38,513 nt of DNA, from NCBI GenBank assembly GCA_934394515.1, contig CAKRRU010000010.1, forward strand, positions 1 to 38,513. Reading direction: 5' to 3'. The notes under the pieces are model-generated. The model made no database searches, was not told the origin of the DNA, and saw only the letters and a list, made by a program, of their open reading frames with translations. Both the position numbers and the translations under genes were made by a program. This document shows positions 24,554 to 33,209 of this stretch, one piece after another; within the stretch, counting starts at the first letter, position 1; each line of letters opens with the position of its first letter. This stretch comes from an uncultured Acetatifactor sp. (GTDB lineage Bacteria > Bacillota > Clostridia > Lachnospirales > Lachnospiraceae).

Positions 24554-25975
24554 CTACATTAATCCAATCAGTTTCCAGAAAGGGATACTGAGGATCGCAG
24601 CGACAATTGTAATTAAAATATAAATATGTGACATTATCTGCGCATCCCTGAACCGTACCGCATCTTTCCCTACGATGGCTTCCGCAGTCACATAATTCGT
24701 ATTCGTATATTCCGTCGGCCAGGACTTGGAAGCGCCAATGATCAGGAAGCCGGTGATAAACGGGCTGATTCCCAGCAGCTGATATGCCGTTGTCGCGAAT
24801 ACCACATAGAAGATCGTCACCGTCGCAATCGAGGATACGATGAATACGCGGAAGGCATACACAATCAATACCAGAGCGGCGATATACACGATGGGATTAC
24901 AGGTAATCACCCTGACCATGGATTCCATGACCCCCGCAAGCCAGGTATCGATGCCCAGCGTTGTGAACAGACTTGCCACACAGACGATTCCACCCACATA
25001 GATCCATACATCCCATGGAACCTCTGCCCGGAACTCTTTCTTGGAGATGGCACCTGCAGTATACAACACGGCATAAGTAAAGATAGCAAAAATACATTCC
25101 GGAATTCCGGTCCAGCTCTTCGTGATCCAGCCGAGTAGCGTGACAATCATCAACACAGCTGTCAGCTTTTCTGTTCCGGAGATGTGCCCCATGTCCGCGA
25201 TCATCTGATTGATTTCCTCTTTGGTCAGACTCACCGGCTGCTTGGGATGGTACAACAGAAGCAGCACCACATAGATCAGTAGAAATGCCACTACCGCCCA
25301 TACCGAAGCCGCGGCAAGCCACCCAATCCAGGAAAATCTGGTTGCCATCTCCTCCGGCATCATGCCCACGACCAGAAGTGCCTGCACCGAACCGCTTAGG
25401 AAAATATGTCCCATGCTGGGACCGTTGATGAATACCGCCAGGAAAATTCCGGTTAGCGGTTTGCTCTGTTTTTCCAGTTTCATTTTGTCCGCTACCGAAG
25501 CCGTAAGGGATGCCAGCAGACTGGATTTCGCCGTCGTACTGGGAATCAGTGGGCTGATCACCATGGAAGACAAGGAAAGTGCAAACAGCTGCCACCGGTA
25601 CGAACAGGGAAATGCTTTCAGCAGATACAGGGCGATGCGGTTCATCAGACCGCTTTTTTGTATGACCACCGTAATCGGCAGAATCGTCAGTACCATCCAC
25701 ATCGTTGTTCCGGAATATGCCGAAAAAATCGTGGAAAAAGAGGCGACCTTCAGAATGACGCACATGGCAAGCGTTGTCAATATTACAATATGTTCATCAA
25801 ATACTCCTGTGATCAGCATAAATACCATAGCCACCAGAATTGCCAGATATTCCACTGCTTCTCTTGTCAGTCCGAAATCCATCGGAAGCAACAGCACTGC
25901 TGCCATAAGAATCGCTGCTATGATCAGATTTGCTGCATATTTCATGAAATTTTTACTCTGCTGTGCCGTCAACAC
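24554..25975 (-). CDS. DASS-family (SLC13-type) anion/dicarboxylate transporter
   Basis: About 473 residues with roughly 11-12 spans. The two DASS repeat segments appear as SPLIPSTTAKSSLL, near one substrate site, and GASKSWPTEYTNTNY near the C-terminus. The substrate may be a dicarboxylate, an amino-acid-like product, or sulfate. The start is uncertain: GTG at 25975 is used because AGAGG lies 5 nt upstream. GTG at 25981 overlaps that site and TTG at 25972 is also possible. It lies 27 nt after the C-N hydrolase and probably exports or imports a pathway intermediate. Confidence 0.85.
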   Translation of the reverse strand: MLTAQQSKNFMKYAANLIIAAILMAAVLLLPMDFGLTREAVEYLAILVAMVFMLITGVFDEHIVILTTLAMCVILKVASFSTIFSAYSGTTMWMVLTILPITVVIQKSGLMNRIALYLLKAFPCSYRWQLFALSLSSMVISPLIPSTTAKSSLLASLTASVADKMKLEKQSKPLTGIFLAVFINGPSMGHIFLSGSVQALLVVGMMPEEMATRFSWIGWLAAASVWAVVAFLLIYVVLLLLYHPKQPVSLTKEEINQMIADMGHISGTEKLTAVLMIVTLLGWITKSWTGIPECIFAIFTYAVLYTAGAISKKEFRAEVPWDVWIYVGGIVCVASLFTTLGIDTWLAGVMESMVRVITCNPIVYIAALVLIVYAFRVFIVSSIATVTIFYVVFATTAYQLLGISPFITGFLIIGASKSWPTEYTNTNYVTAEAIVGKDAVRFRDAQIMSHIYILITIVAAILSIPFWKLIGLM

Positions 25976-26002
25976 GATCACCTCTCTTCATTGTTTCGTC
26001 TG

Positions 26003-26920
26003 TTAGAATCCTTTTTCGAAGATCAATCCTTTCGGTGCAAAGTTCGGATCCGAGACCATACCATATAATTCCGGATGACGGTCTCTCTGCCAGTTTAATC
26101 TGCCTCTTGCATAGGTGACTTCGTCCAGATCCAGTTCCGAGGTCACATACCTCCAGGCTTCGTCCCCCAGAGGCTCCACGACCAGATTACCCAGCGGATT
26201 GGCGATGAAGGATTTTCCAAAATGGTGTCTTGCAACCGGCTCATTCTCCACCTTCTCGTCCCCCGCTCTGTTCAGTGCAATCACAAATGCATGGGATTCC
26301 AATGCCCTGGTCTGCAATTCTGTAATAAACATATCGGAACGCAGTCCCATGGTACAGGTCGCCGCCACAATGATCTGTGCCCCCTGAAGGTAATAAGATC
26401 TCCATACCTCTGGGAACGATCTGTCATAGCAGATCAGCATAGCAATTTTTACGCCATTGTCCAGTTCGAAGACCGGAAGCTTGTCACCGGAATTGAAATA
26501 GTATTTTTCATAAACCGGGTTATAGCGGATATCTCCTCCCGGAATATGAATTTTACGGTATCTTCCGATCACACCGCGCACCGGAGAGATCAGACCCATT
26601 GTGTTGTAATACACTTCCTTGCCGTTCTCCACAGTCTTTTCAAACAGGGAATACGCAATATGTATGTTCAGTTTCCGTGACTCTTCCAGCATTTTCGTTG
26701 TCGTGGGTCCTGTGAGGAAGTCCTCTGCATACTGAAACCACTTTTTTTCTCTTACCATGCCAAAATAGATTCCGGTCATCATCTCCGGAAATGCCACCAG
26801 ATAAGGTTTTTCCTGTTCTACAAGGTCTTCCATAAATGCAATCTGCCGCTCTACATATTCTTCATTTGTCATTCCATCCGTTACCGTTCCCGGTTGGATT
26901 CCCAATACTTTCACCTTCAT
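26003..26920 (-). CDS. Carbon-nitrogen hydrolase (nitrilase superfamily, N-carbamoyl or amide type)
   Basis: 305 residues from the ATG at 26920 (AAAGGAG 8 nt upstream; a longer reading has no ribosome site). The Glu-Lys-Cys triad is visible: E46 in FPEMMTG, K123 in GRYRKIHIP, and C164 in LICYDRSFPE. These enzymes cut non-peptide C-N bonds, such as those of N-carbamoyl-beta-alanine or N-carbamoyl amino acids. The gene follows the hydantoinase-like gene by 28 nt, an arrangement that fits ring opening by the upstream enzyme, then decarbamoylation by this one. Confidence 0.9.
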   Translation of the reverse strand: MKVKVLGIQPGTVTDGMTNEEYVERQIAFMEDLVEQEKPYLVAFPEMMTGIYFGMVREKKWFQYAEDFLTGPTTTKMLEESRKLNIHIAYSLFEKTVENGKEVYYNTMGLISPVRGVIGRYRKIHIPGGDIRYNPVYEKYYFNSGDKLPVFELDNGVKIAMLICYDRSFPEVWRSYYLQGAQIIVAATCTMGLRSDMFITELQTRALESHAFVIALNRAGDEKVENEPVARHHFGKSFIANPLGNLVVEPLGDEAWRYVTSELDLDEVTYARGRLNWQRDRHPELYGMVSDPNFAPKGLIFEKGF

Positions 26921-26948
26921 AGCCGACTCCTTTCCTGTGAAACACACC

Positions 26949-28349
26949 TTAGATACTTCTTTTTAAATATTTTCCGCGTCCCGGCTTTGCTAACACCACG
27001 CCATCCTTCTGTAAAATTTCACCACGTCCGATGGTATATCTGGGCCAGCCTTTAAAGCTCATGCCGTCATAAATGGAGAAATCAGAGCAACCGTACAATT
27101 CCGGTGTGATCGTCCTCTCCCAATTCATATCTATGAGTGCAAGGTCTGCATCCTTTCCTACCTTGATGGATCCTTTGTCGGGGAGATTGAATACTTTCGC
27201 TGTGTTGGTACTCAATACCTGTGCAATCGTAGTAAGAGGAATTCCTCTCTTCAGGTAGCCTTCGCTGATCAGCGCCGGCATGGCGATGCCCTGTCCGGAA
27301 AATCCTACCCAGACATCCCACAGCGTATCCGCATGTTTGCCGTTTCTGGTATATTTCTGTGCTCTTGTTACCGGCACGTTATCTGTACCGATTGTCTTCA
27401 CGATGCCGTTACGGATGCCCTCCCAGAGTGCTTCGTTATCTGTCTTGGTATGGAGCGCGGGATTGACCTTGGCATCCATTCCTGCCGTTTTATCTAACAA
27501 CAGATACTGGGGACAAGTCTCGATCGTTACCTGGCCGCAATCGATATTTTCGGATAATGCGCGGTACACATCGAGGGTCTTCTTGGCTGAGGTATGTACG
27601 ATATAAATGTTACCGTTTAATTCTGCATTGATCAGCATCGCGCCTGCCACACAGTTACTCTCCACGAAATCCGGTCTTCCGGCATCCCAGGCTTCGATTC
27701 CCGTTGCGTCAGGGTGCTGTTTTTGCTGCTCCTTCAGAAAAGCCCGGAACATATCCGGATCCTCACAGTGAATACATAAGAGAAGCTTCGGATCGATCTC
27801 ATGCAGTTTTTTAATCACATAATACAGATCTGCCTTGTCTAACTTCATGGCCTCTTCTTCGGGAATTCCGTAAAATGTATGGGCAATATCCTGTTTATCA
27901 AAGAAAAACTTAAAGGAGGTGATTCCCAGTTTGGTAACATAATCTTCCAATTCTGTCATGTGTTTTTTTGCACATAATCCCAAGGAGATACCAAAATCCA
28001 CCAGCGAATTCTTCTCACCGATTGCGATTTCCTCCGCCACTGTATCAAAGTAATTTCCCTTGCCTCTGTGATATTCCACAATAGAGGTCAGACCACCGAT
28101 CACCTCCCTTGCAGTGCTGTACTTGTAGGATTCCTCGAAGCTGTTATACAGTCCGAGATGCTGATGCGGATCAATCGCTCCGGGCATTACATACAGCCCT
28201 GTTGCATCAATGACTTCGCAGTTCTTCTCCGGCGCTTCGCCCGGTTCATAAATTGCAGCTATTTTTTCATCCTTGATGTAGATATCTGCCTTCTGTACAT
28301 CCGTCTCAAATACGACCGTACCGTTTTTGATCAATAACTCTTTACTCAT
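26949..28349 (-). CDS. Hydantoinase / dihydropyrimidinase-like amidohydrolase
   Basis: 466 residues, full length. All binuclear metal ligands of the family can be placed: H62 and H64 in DPHQH, the lysine K147 (carboxylated in relatives) in SFKFFF, H194 in CIHCEDP, H252 in IVHTSAK, and D323 in GTDNVP. The C-terminal region KVGKDADLALIDM is typical of the family. The enzyme opens cyclic ureides (hydantoins, dihydropyrimidines) or cyclic imides and amides. It has AGGAGG about 8 nt before the ATG and lies 30 nt after livF. The exact ring cannot be named from sequence. Confidence 0.92.
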   Translation of the reverse strand: MSKELLIKNGTVVFETDVQKADIYIKDEKIAAIYEPGEAPEKNCEVIDATGLYVMPGAIDPHQHLGLYNSFEESYKYSTAREVIGGLTSIVEYHRGKGNYFDTVAEEIAIGEKNSLVDFGISLGLCAKKHMTELEDYVTKLGITSFKFFFDKQDIAHTFYGIPEEEAMKLDKADLYYVIKKLHEIDPKLLLCIHCEDPDMFRAFLKEQQKQHPDATGIEAWDAGRPDFVESNCVAGAMLINAELNGNIYIVHTSAKKTLDVYRALSENIDCGQVTIETCPQYLLLDKTAGMDAKVNPALHTKTDNEALWEGIRNGIVKTIGTDNVPVTRAQKYTRNGKHADTLWDVWVGFSGQGIAMPALISEGYLKRGIPLTTIAQVLSTNTAKVFNLPDKGSIKVGKDADLALIDMNWERTITPELYGCSDFSIYDGMSFKGWPRYTIGRGEILQKDGVVLAKPGRGKYLKRSI

Positions 28350-28379
28350 AAGAACGCCTCCTGTCCTAGTTTTCTTCTG

Positions 28380-29084
28380 TTACATTCCCAGATATGCTTT
28401 CTTCAAATCTTCGTTCTGCAGAAGATCTGCTGCCTTTCCTTCCATGGCGATCTTGCCCTGTTCCAGAACATAGCCCCTGTCCGCAAGCTTTAATGCATTC
28501 TGTACATTCTGCTCCACCAACATGATCGTAACGCCATCTGCTTTTACTTTTGCAATAATGTCAAACATAATGTCAGTCAGTAGCGGAGATAAGCCGATCG
28601 AAGGTTCATCAAAGATCAACATCTTAGGACAGCTCATTAATCCGCGTCCGATGGCAACCATCTGTTGCTGTCCTCCTGACAGGGATCCTGCCGGCTGTTT
28701 TGCTTTGATCTTTAGATCCGGCATCATGGTATAGACATATTCTAAAGTATCTTTTCTCTTTGCCTTCGGTCCTTTCAGGTAAGATCCCAGTTCCAGATTC
28801 TCCTGTACAGACATATCCGGAAAAAGCTTTCTGCCTTCCGGTACCTGCACCACTCCCTGTTCCACAATCTTCGGTGCACTCAGTTTGGTGAGCTCCACGC
28901 CATCAAAGAGAATGCTTCCGCTATTCACGCTTTTGATACCCGAAATCGCTTTCAGCAATGTGGTTTTTCCGGCGCCATTCGAACCCACCAGGGAAATCAT
29001 TTCTCCATCTTTTACTGTCATGGACACTCCCTGGATGATCTGAAGGTTTCCATAATTCACATACAAGTCTTTGATTTCCAGCAT
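28380..29084 (-). CDS. livF: HAAT-type ABC importer ATP-binding protein LivF
   Basis: 234 residues. Walker A GSNGAGKTT, signature LSGGQQQM, Walker B MLIFDEPSIGLSP, then EQNVQNAL as in LivF. The ATG at 29084 is chosen because GGGAGG lies 7 nt upstream; an earlier in-frame start at 29120 lacks a site. It completes the importer and lies just before the hydantoinase gene. Confidence 0.94.
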   Translation of the reverse strand: MLEIKDLYVNYGNLQIIQGVSMTVKDGEMISLVGSNGAGKTTLLKAISGIKSVNSGSILFDGVELTKLSAPKIVEQGVVQVPEGRKLFPDMSVQENLELGSYLKGPKAKRKDTLEYVYTMMPDLKIKAKQPAGSLSGGQQQMVAIGRGLMSCPKMLIFDEPSIGLSPLLTDIMFDIIAKVKADGVTIMLVEQNVQNALKLADRGYVLEQGKIAMEGKAADLLQNEDLKKAYLGM

Positions 29085-29120
29085 AGTCCTTCCTCCCTTA
29101 TTTTTCCTGATCCGCTCCAA

Positions 29121-29852
29121 TCACGCTTCCTTTTTATAGGCACTTCCCAGATAGGATTCGATAACGCGCTCATTCCGGGTAATCTCCTGTGGTGTGCCTT
29201 CGGCGATCAGTTTTCCGTGATCGAGCACCACAACCCTGTCTGACAGCTGCATCAAGGCTGCCATGATATGTTCAATCATCAAAATCGTTACGCCGGAAGC
29301 ACGGATCTTGCGTACCAGTTCCACGCAGTCCTCTATCTCTGTCGGGGTAAGTCCTGCCATTACTTCGTCTAACAAAAGCAACTTCGGCTTGGTCGCAAGT
29401 GCTCTCGCCATCTCCAGTTTCCGCTGGTCTCCAATCGTCAGATCCGCTACAATGGCATGCATCTTATCTTCCATTCCCACAAAGCAGATCATTTCCCGGG
29501 CTACTTTTTCTGCCCGCGCATAAGATTTTTCCCGGTTGAATGCACCTACCATGACATTTTCCAGAGAGGTCAACTGTCCAAAGGGTTGTACGATCTGGAA
29601 GGTTCTTGCCATGCCGGCCTTACAGTTCTGATAGGTTGTCCTCTTAGTAATGTCATGACCATCAAATTCTACGCTTCCATAGGTAGCCGGATAGAATCCT
29701 GTGATGGAGTTGAAAAAAGTCGTCTTTCCTGCGCCATTGGGACCGATCAGACCGACGATTTCCCCTTCTCTGATCTCAAGGTCTACCGAATCGACTGCGG
29801 TAAGTCCGGCAAACTTCTTCGTTACTTTCACTGCTTTTAACAATACTGCCAT
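29121..29852 (-). CDS. livG: HAAT-type ABC importer ATP-binding protein LivG
   Basis: 243 residues. Walker A GPNGAGKTT, the LivG-type MARTFQIVQPFGQLTSLENVMVG segment, LTIGDQRKLEMARAL as the signature region, and LLLLDEVMAGLTPTE as Walker B. Adjacent to livM (3 nt) and livF, same strand. Confidence 0.94.
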   Translation of the reverse strand: MAVLLKAVKVTKKFAGLTAVDSVDLEIREGEIVGLIGPNGAGKTTFFNSITGFYPATYGSVEFDGHDITKRTTYQNCKAGMARTFQIVQPFGQLTSLENVMVGAFNREKSYARAEKVAREMICFVGMEDKMHAIVADLTIGDQRKLEMARALATKPKLLLLDEVMAGLTPTEIEDCVELVRKIRASGVTILMIEHIMAALMQLSDRVVVLDHGKLIAEGTPQEITRNERVIESYLGSAYKKEA

Positions 29853-29855
29853 AAC

Positions 29856-30884
29856 TTACACCTCCGTCACCTTGTTTTTTGCAAACTTTACCTTCAGTTC
29901 CTGCACCAGACCAATCACGCCCTTTGGCATCACCATAATGACAACGACCAGAATCAAGCCATACACTACCATGTTCATTCCTACATAATTGGATAATGCT
30001 GCGTTGGTGATCTCGGAAATCGGTTCGATGATTGCCGCACCGATAATCGGTCCGAATACCGTTCCCACGCCACCAATGATACAGGGTGTGATTGCCGATA
30101 CCGATACGGTATTGCCAAAAGCGATTGAAGGATCTATGTACAAATAATACTGTGCGTAAAAGGTACCGCCGACTGCGGAAAGCATGGCACTTGCGATCAA
30201 TGCAATCATCTTGTACTTAAAAGCATTGATTCCGAGAGCTCTCGCCGCATCCTCATTCTCACGGACAGCGACAAAGTACAGTCCCATCTTGGTCCGACGG
30301 ATCTTATAAAGTCCAAAGGTTATGACAGCGAGCATAATAAATGCCACATAAAGGAACCCTGATTTGCTGCCAAACTGCATCAATGCGATATCCTTGCTGA
30401 ACGGAATGGATACACCGCTGGCTGCATGCAGGAATTTTGTATTTTTAAAAATGACACGGAAGATTTCGCAAAAGGCCATAGTGGCAAGTGCAAAGTAATC
30501 ACCCTTCAGGTTATAATGGAAAGACAGATAGCCGATTCCCGCTGCTACAATCCCAGCGACCAGCATTCCACATACCAGACCGATCCAGGGATTCACTCCG
30601 AAATCCACAAATAAAATACTGGACGTATAGGCTCCAAGCCCATAAAATACTGCATGTCCGAAAGAGAACTGTCCGGTATAACCACTCATCAGGTTCCAGC
30701 ACTGTGCAAAATAGGCAGCTGTCAGAATGGATATGATCAGATTCAACCGATAATTGCTCAAAAACTGTGGGGTAAGCAAAATCAGCAGACTTACCAGCGC
30801 AACGATGACGATCTGTTGCACTGTCATCTTGCCGTTGCTGGTGGAAACGGTCGCTTTTTTAAGAAAACCTCCAAGAATATTCAT
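29856..30884 (-). CDS. livM: HAAT-type ABC importer permease LivM
   Basis: 342 residues with about 10 spans. Typical LivM stretches are TAAYFAQCWNLMSGYTGQFSFGHAVFYGLGAY and the cytoplasmic loop FVAVRENEDAARALGIN, which contacts the ATPase. It begins 1-2 nt after livH ends. Confidence 0.93.
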   Translation of the reverse strand: MNILGGFLKKATVSTSNGKMTVQQIVIVALVSLLILLTPQFLSNYRLNLIISILTAAYFAQCWNLMSGYTGQFSFGHAVFYGLGAYTSSILFVDFGVNPWIGLVCGMLVAGIVAAGIGYLSFHYNLKGDYFALATMAFCEIFRVIFKNTKFLHAASGVSIPFSKDIALMQFGSKSGFLYVAFIMLAVITFGLYKIRRTKMGLYFVAVRENEDAARALGINAFKYKMIALIASAMLSAVGGTFYAQYYLYIDPSIAFGNTVSVSAITPCIIGGVGTVFGPIIGAAIIEPISEITNAALSNYVGMNMVVYGLILVVVIMVMPKGVIGLVQELKVKFAKNKVTEV

Positions 30885-30885
30885 A

Positions 30886-31749
30886 TCATCCCTTCTTTCC
30901 TAATAAACCGGTCGGCTTAATGATTAATGTTAAAATAAAAATCAGATATACTACCAATTCACTCCAGGAGCCTCCAAGGTATAATGCGGAAAAGGATTCC
31001 ACCACACCAATGATCAAGCCTGCCAGAATGGCTCCCCAGATATTTCCCAGTCCACCAAATACCGCGATTACAAAGCATTTCAAAGAGTAGGAATTGCCGC
31101 TGGTAGGATAAATATACTGCGTCGGTGTCAGAAGTGCACCGGCCACACCGGCACATACGATGCCAAGTCCGAATGCGATCTGATTGATCCTGGGAACCAC
31201 GATTCCCATCAGGGTGGCTCCATCCGGCTGCACTGAAGTCGCACGGATTGCCCTGCCCAAATCTGTCTTCTCCAAAAGCAGATAAATTGCTGCGGAAATC
31301 AGTGCTACAAACAGAAAGGCTACCAGTTTCGGTTTGTTGATCGTAATACTGCCAAGGCTGATTGCCGTCTCAAAACCGGGTACCGTAACCGACTTATAAT
31401 TGGCACTGAACAATACAAGAATCAGATTCTCAATGACAATCGAGAGACCTTGCGTCAAAAGCAGCTGGTTGTGACCGGCTACCCCCATCAGAGGGTTTAA
31501 GAAAAATTTCTGAATCAGATAGCCGATCACAAACATTACGACAATCACCAGGGGAAGCGCGACATACGGGGTAATCCCTAATAAGACACAAAACTCAAAT
31601 GTCACATACATTCCGACAGTGATCAATGCACCATGCGCAAAGTTCGTGATTTTCATAACACCGAAGATTAATGAAATTCCGAGTGCCGCCAGCGCATACA
31701 CACCGCCCATCAAAATTCCGTCTATGGACGCTTGGAAAAATGCATTCAT
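30886..31749 (-). CDS. livH: HAAT-type ABC importer permease LivH
   Basis: 287 residues with about 8 spans. The N-terminal GVYALAALGISLIFGVMKITNFAHGALITVGMY is the LivH hallmark, and the loop with AIRATSVQPDGATLMGI is the coupling region. It follows livK by 26 nt on the same strand. Confidence 0.93.
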   Translation of the reverse strand: MNAFFQASIDGILMGGVYALAALGISLIFGVMKITNFAHGALITVGMYVTFEFCVLLGITPYVALPLVIVVMFVIGYLIQKFFLNPLMGVAGHNQLLLTQGLSIVIENLILVLFSANYKSVTVPGFETAISLGSITINKPKLVAFLFVALISAAIYLLLEKTDLGRAIRATSVQPDGATLMGIVVPRINQIAFGLGIVCAGVAGALLTPTQYIYPTSGNSYSLKCFVIAVFGGLGNIWGAILAGLIIGVVESFSALYLGGSWSELVVYLIFILTLIIKPTGLLGKKG

Positions 31750-31775
31750 AGCAATTACCTCCTATCGCTCATTTT

Positions 31776-33011
31776 TTATTCGTTATATCTTATTTCCGCT
31801 TCTGCAAATTCTGTAGGATATACCACAACATGCTTGCCATCCTGAATCTGTACCAGAACACCGGCTGCGTTGATGTTTTCCCCCTTCTCATCGAAGATAA
31901 TGGGACCGGACTGTGCCAGAACATGGTCTTCGATATCCGTCTCCTTCAGAGCATCTCTCAAAGCTTTGGGATCTGAAGATCCGGCTCTCTCCAAAGCATC
32001 TGCAATGACGTAAATGCTCTCATATCCCCATACTGCATGGACTGACATGTCGTCACCATAGGTAGCCTTATAAGACTCTAACAATGCTTTGGTCTTATCG
32101 CTGTTCGGATTAAAACGATAATTCAGATCCAGGAAATTCTCTACACTGTCGCCAAAATCTTCAATGAATTTGCTATCGGAAATTCCGCCGTTTGATACGC
32201 CGCATACCATCTTGAATTTGATGTTTCTCTCATTCAGCTCTTTGACCAGAAGCGAAGTATCTGCAAAATAGCCAATGGTGATCAGCAGATCCGGCTGCAG
32301 GTCAGCCAGCTTTGTAACTTCTGTACTTAAAGTAGAAGTGCTGGCGGAATAAGTAATTCTGTCCAAAAGTTCGATTCCGGTAGATGCCATATTGTTTGCA
32401 ATGATGTCGCCGGTGTCCGTACCGGTCAGAGAATCTTCATGAATCAGCACTGCGGTTTTGATATCGTCTGTCTTGATCTCTGAAATATACTGTATGAAAT
32501 CGTTCGCATATACATCTGCATTGGGCTGAATCCGGAAACACCATTCAAAACCGTTTTCAAACATTGCCACATTGTTACTTACTGTTACCAGGAACGGCAC
32601 CTCGTTCTGTTCTGCCTTCTGCATACAGGTCAGTGTTACACCGGATTGGAAGGTTCCTGTTACGATGGAACAACCTTCGGAGATCAGTCTTTCGGTCTCG
32701 GATGCTCCAGTATCGGCACTTGCCTGGCTGTCACCGACGACCAGTTCCAGTTTGGCGCCTCCCATTGAAGAGATACCGCCGGCTGCATTGATCTCATCAA
32801 TGGCAAGCTGTTGAGAATTGATGATCTGCTGTGCTTCATAAGCATAAGAACCGGTTAAAGGATGCACCGATCCGATCTTAATCACATTGGTGTCTGCACC
32901 GGCACTGCTTCCTGCAGATGAGCCACCGGCTGCCGCACCGCATCCGGAAAACATGGTGACACATAAGGTACCTGTCAACAAAGCAGCTACAAATTTCTTC
33001 ATTTTTCTCAT
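31776..33011 (-). CDS. livK: HAAT-type substrate-binding lipoprotein LivK
   Basis: 411 residues from the ATG at 33011 (AAGGAGG upstream). A signal peptide with lipobox (MFSGC, cysteine near residue 24) is followed by a small-residue linker, then the type I periplasmic-binding fold opening IKIGSVHPLTGSYAYEAQQ. In the family these bind amino acids, urea, amides or related ureides. The Gly/Ser-rich linker and lipid anchor are normal for a Gram-positive cell. The ligand is set by sites I cannot assign by eye. Confidence 0.93.
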   Translation of the reverse strand: MRKMKKFVAALLTGTLCVTMFSGCGAAAGGSSAGSSAGADTNVIKIGSVHPLTGSYAYEAQQIINSQQLAIDEINAAGGISSMGGAKLELVVGDSQASADTGASETERLISEGCSIVTGTFQSGVTLTCMQKAEQNEVPFLVTVSNNVAMFENGFEWCFRIQPNADVYANDFIQYISEIKTDDIKTAVLIHEDSLTGTDTGDIIANNMASTGIELLDRITYSASTSTLSTEVTKLADLQPDLLITIGYFADTSLLVKELNERNIKFKMVCGVSNGGISDSKFIEDFGDSVENFLDLNYRFNPNSDKTKALLESYKATYGDDMSVHAVWGYESIYVIADALERAGSSDPKALRDALKETDIEDHVLAQSGPIIFDEKGENINAAGVLVQIQDGKHVVVYPTEFAEAEIRYNE

Positions 33012-33047
33012 AATACATTCCTCCTTCTCCCAAACCTTGCAACACAA

Positions 33048-33079
33048 AAGGAGTCTATGCATTTTCGCATAAACTCCTT
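33048..33079 (-). terminator. Terminator-like hairpin in the livK leader (possible attenuator)
   Basis: A 12-bp stem with one mismatch (AAGGAGTxTATGC with GCATAxACTCCTT) and a 6-nt loop, followed by TTTT on the minus strand. It lies between the promoter at 33113-33141 and the livK ribosome site, so it could stop transcription before the operon. Confidence 0.55.
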
Positions 33080-33112
33080 CGTTTGTTCGCGTATATTGAT
33101 TTGTTGAAATAA

Positions 33113-33141
33113 ATACTAACACTCCGATGTCTGAAAATCAA
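33113..33141 (-). promoter_or_regulatory. Promoter of the liv-hydantoinase operon
   Basis: TTGATT (4/6), a 17-nt spacer, TAGTAT (4/6), read toward livK. Directly upstream is an inverted repeat ACGAAAA (33144-33150) / TTTTCGT (33171-33177) where the LysR protein encoded just upstream could bind. Confidence 0.55.
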
Positions 33142-33209
33142 ATACGAAAACAATTATTTTACTTATAACTTTTTCGTTATATTATCCTATTCTTCCTATT
33201 CTTTCGACC

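Noticed and set aside
24897..25763. A 288-codon open frame on the minus strand inside the DASS gene
   Set aside because: It is a shifted frame of the transporter gene. The translation is rich in His, Gly and Cys without any family pattern, while the real frame shows clear membrane spans.
33009..33074. A short leader peptide or upstream start in the livK leader
   Set aside because: An ATG near 33074 follows AAGGAG by only 3 nt, and the longer livK reading from 33122 lacks a signal peptide at its start. The start at 33011 has a good ribosome site and the right lipoprotein signal.
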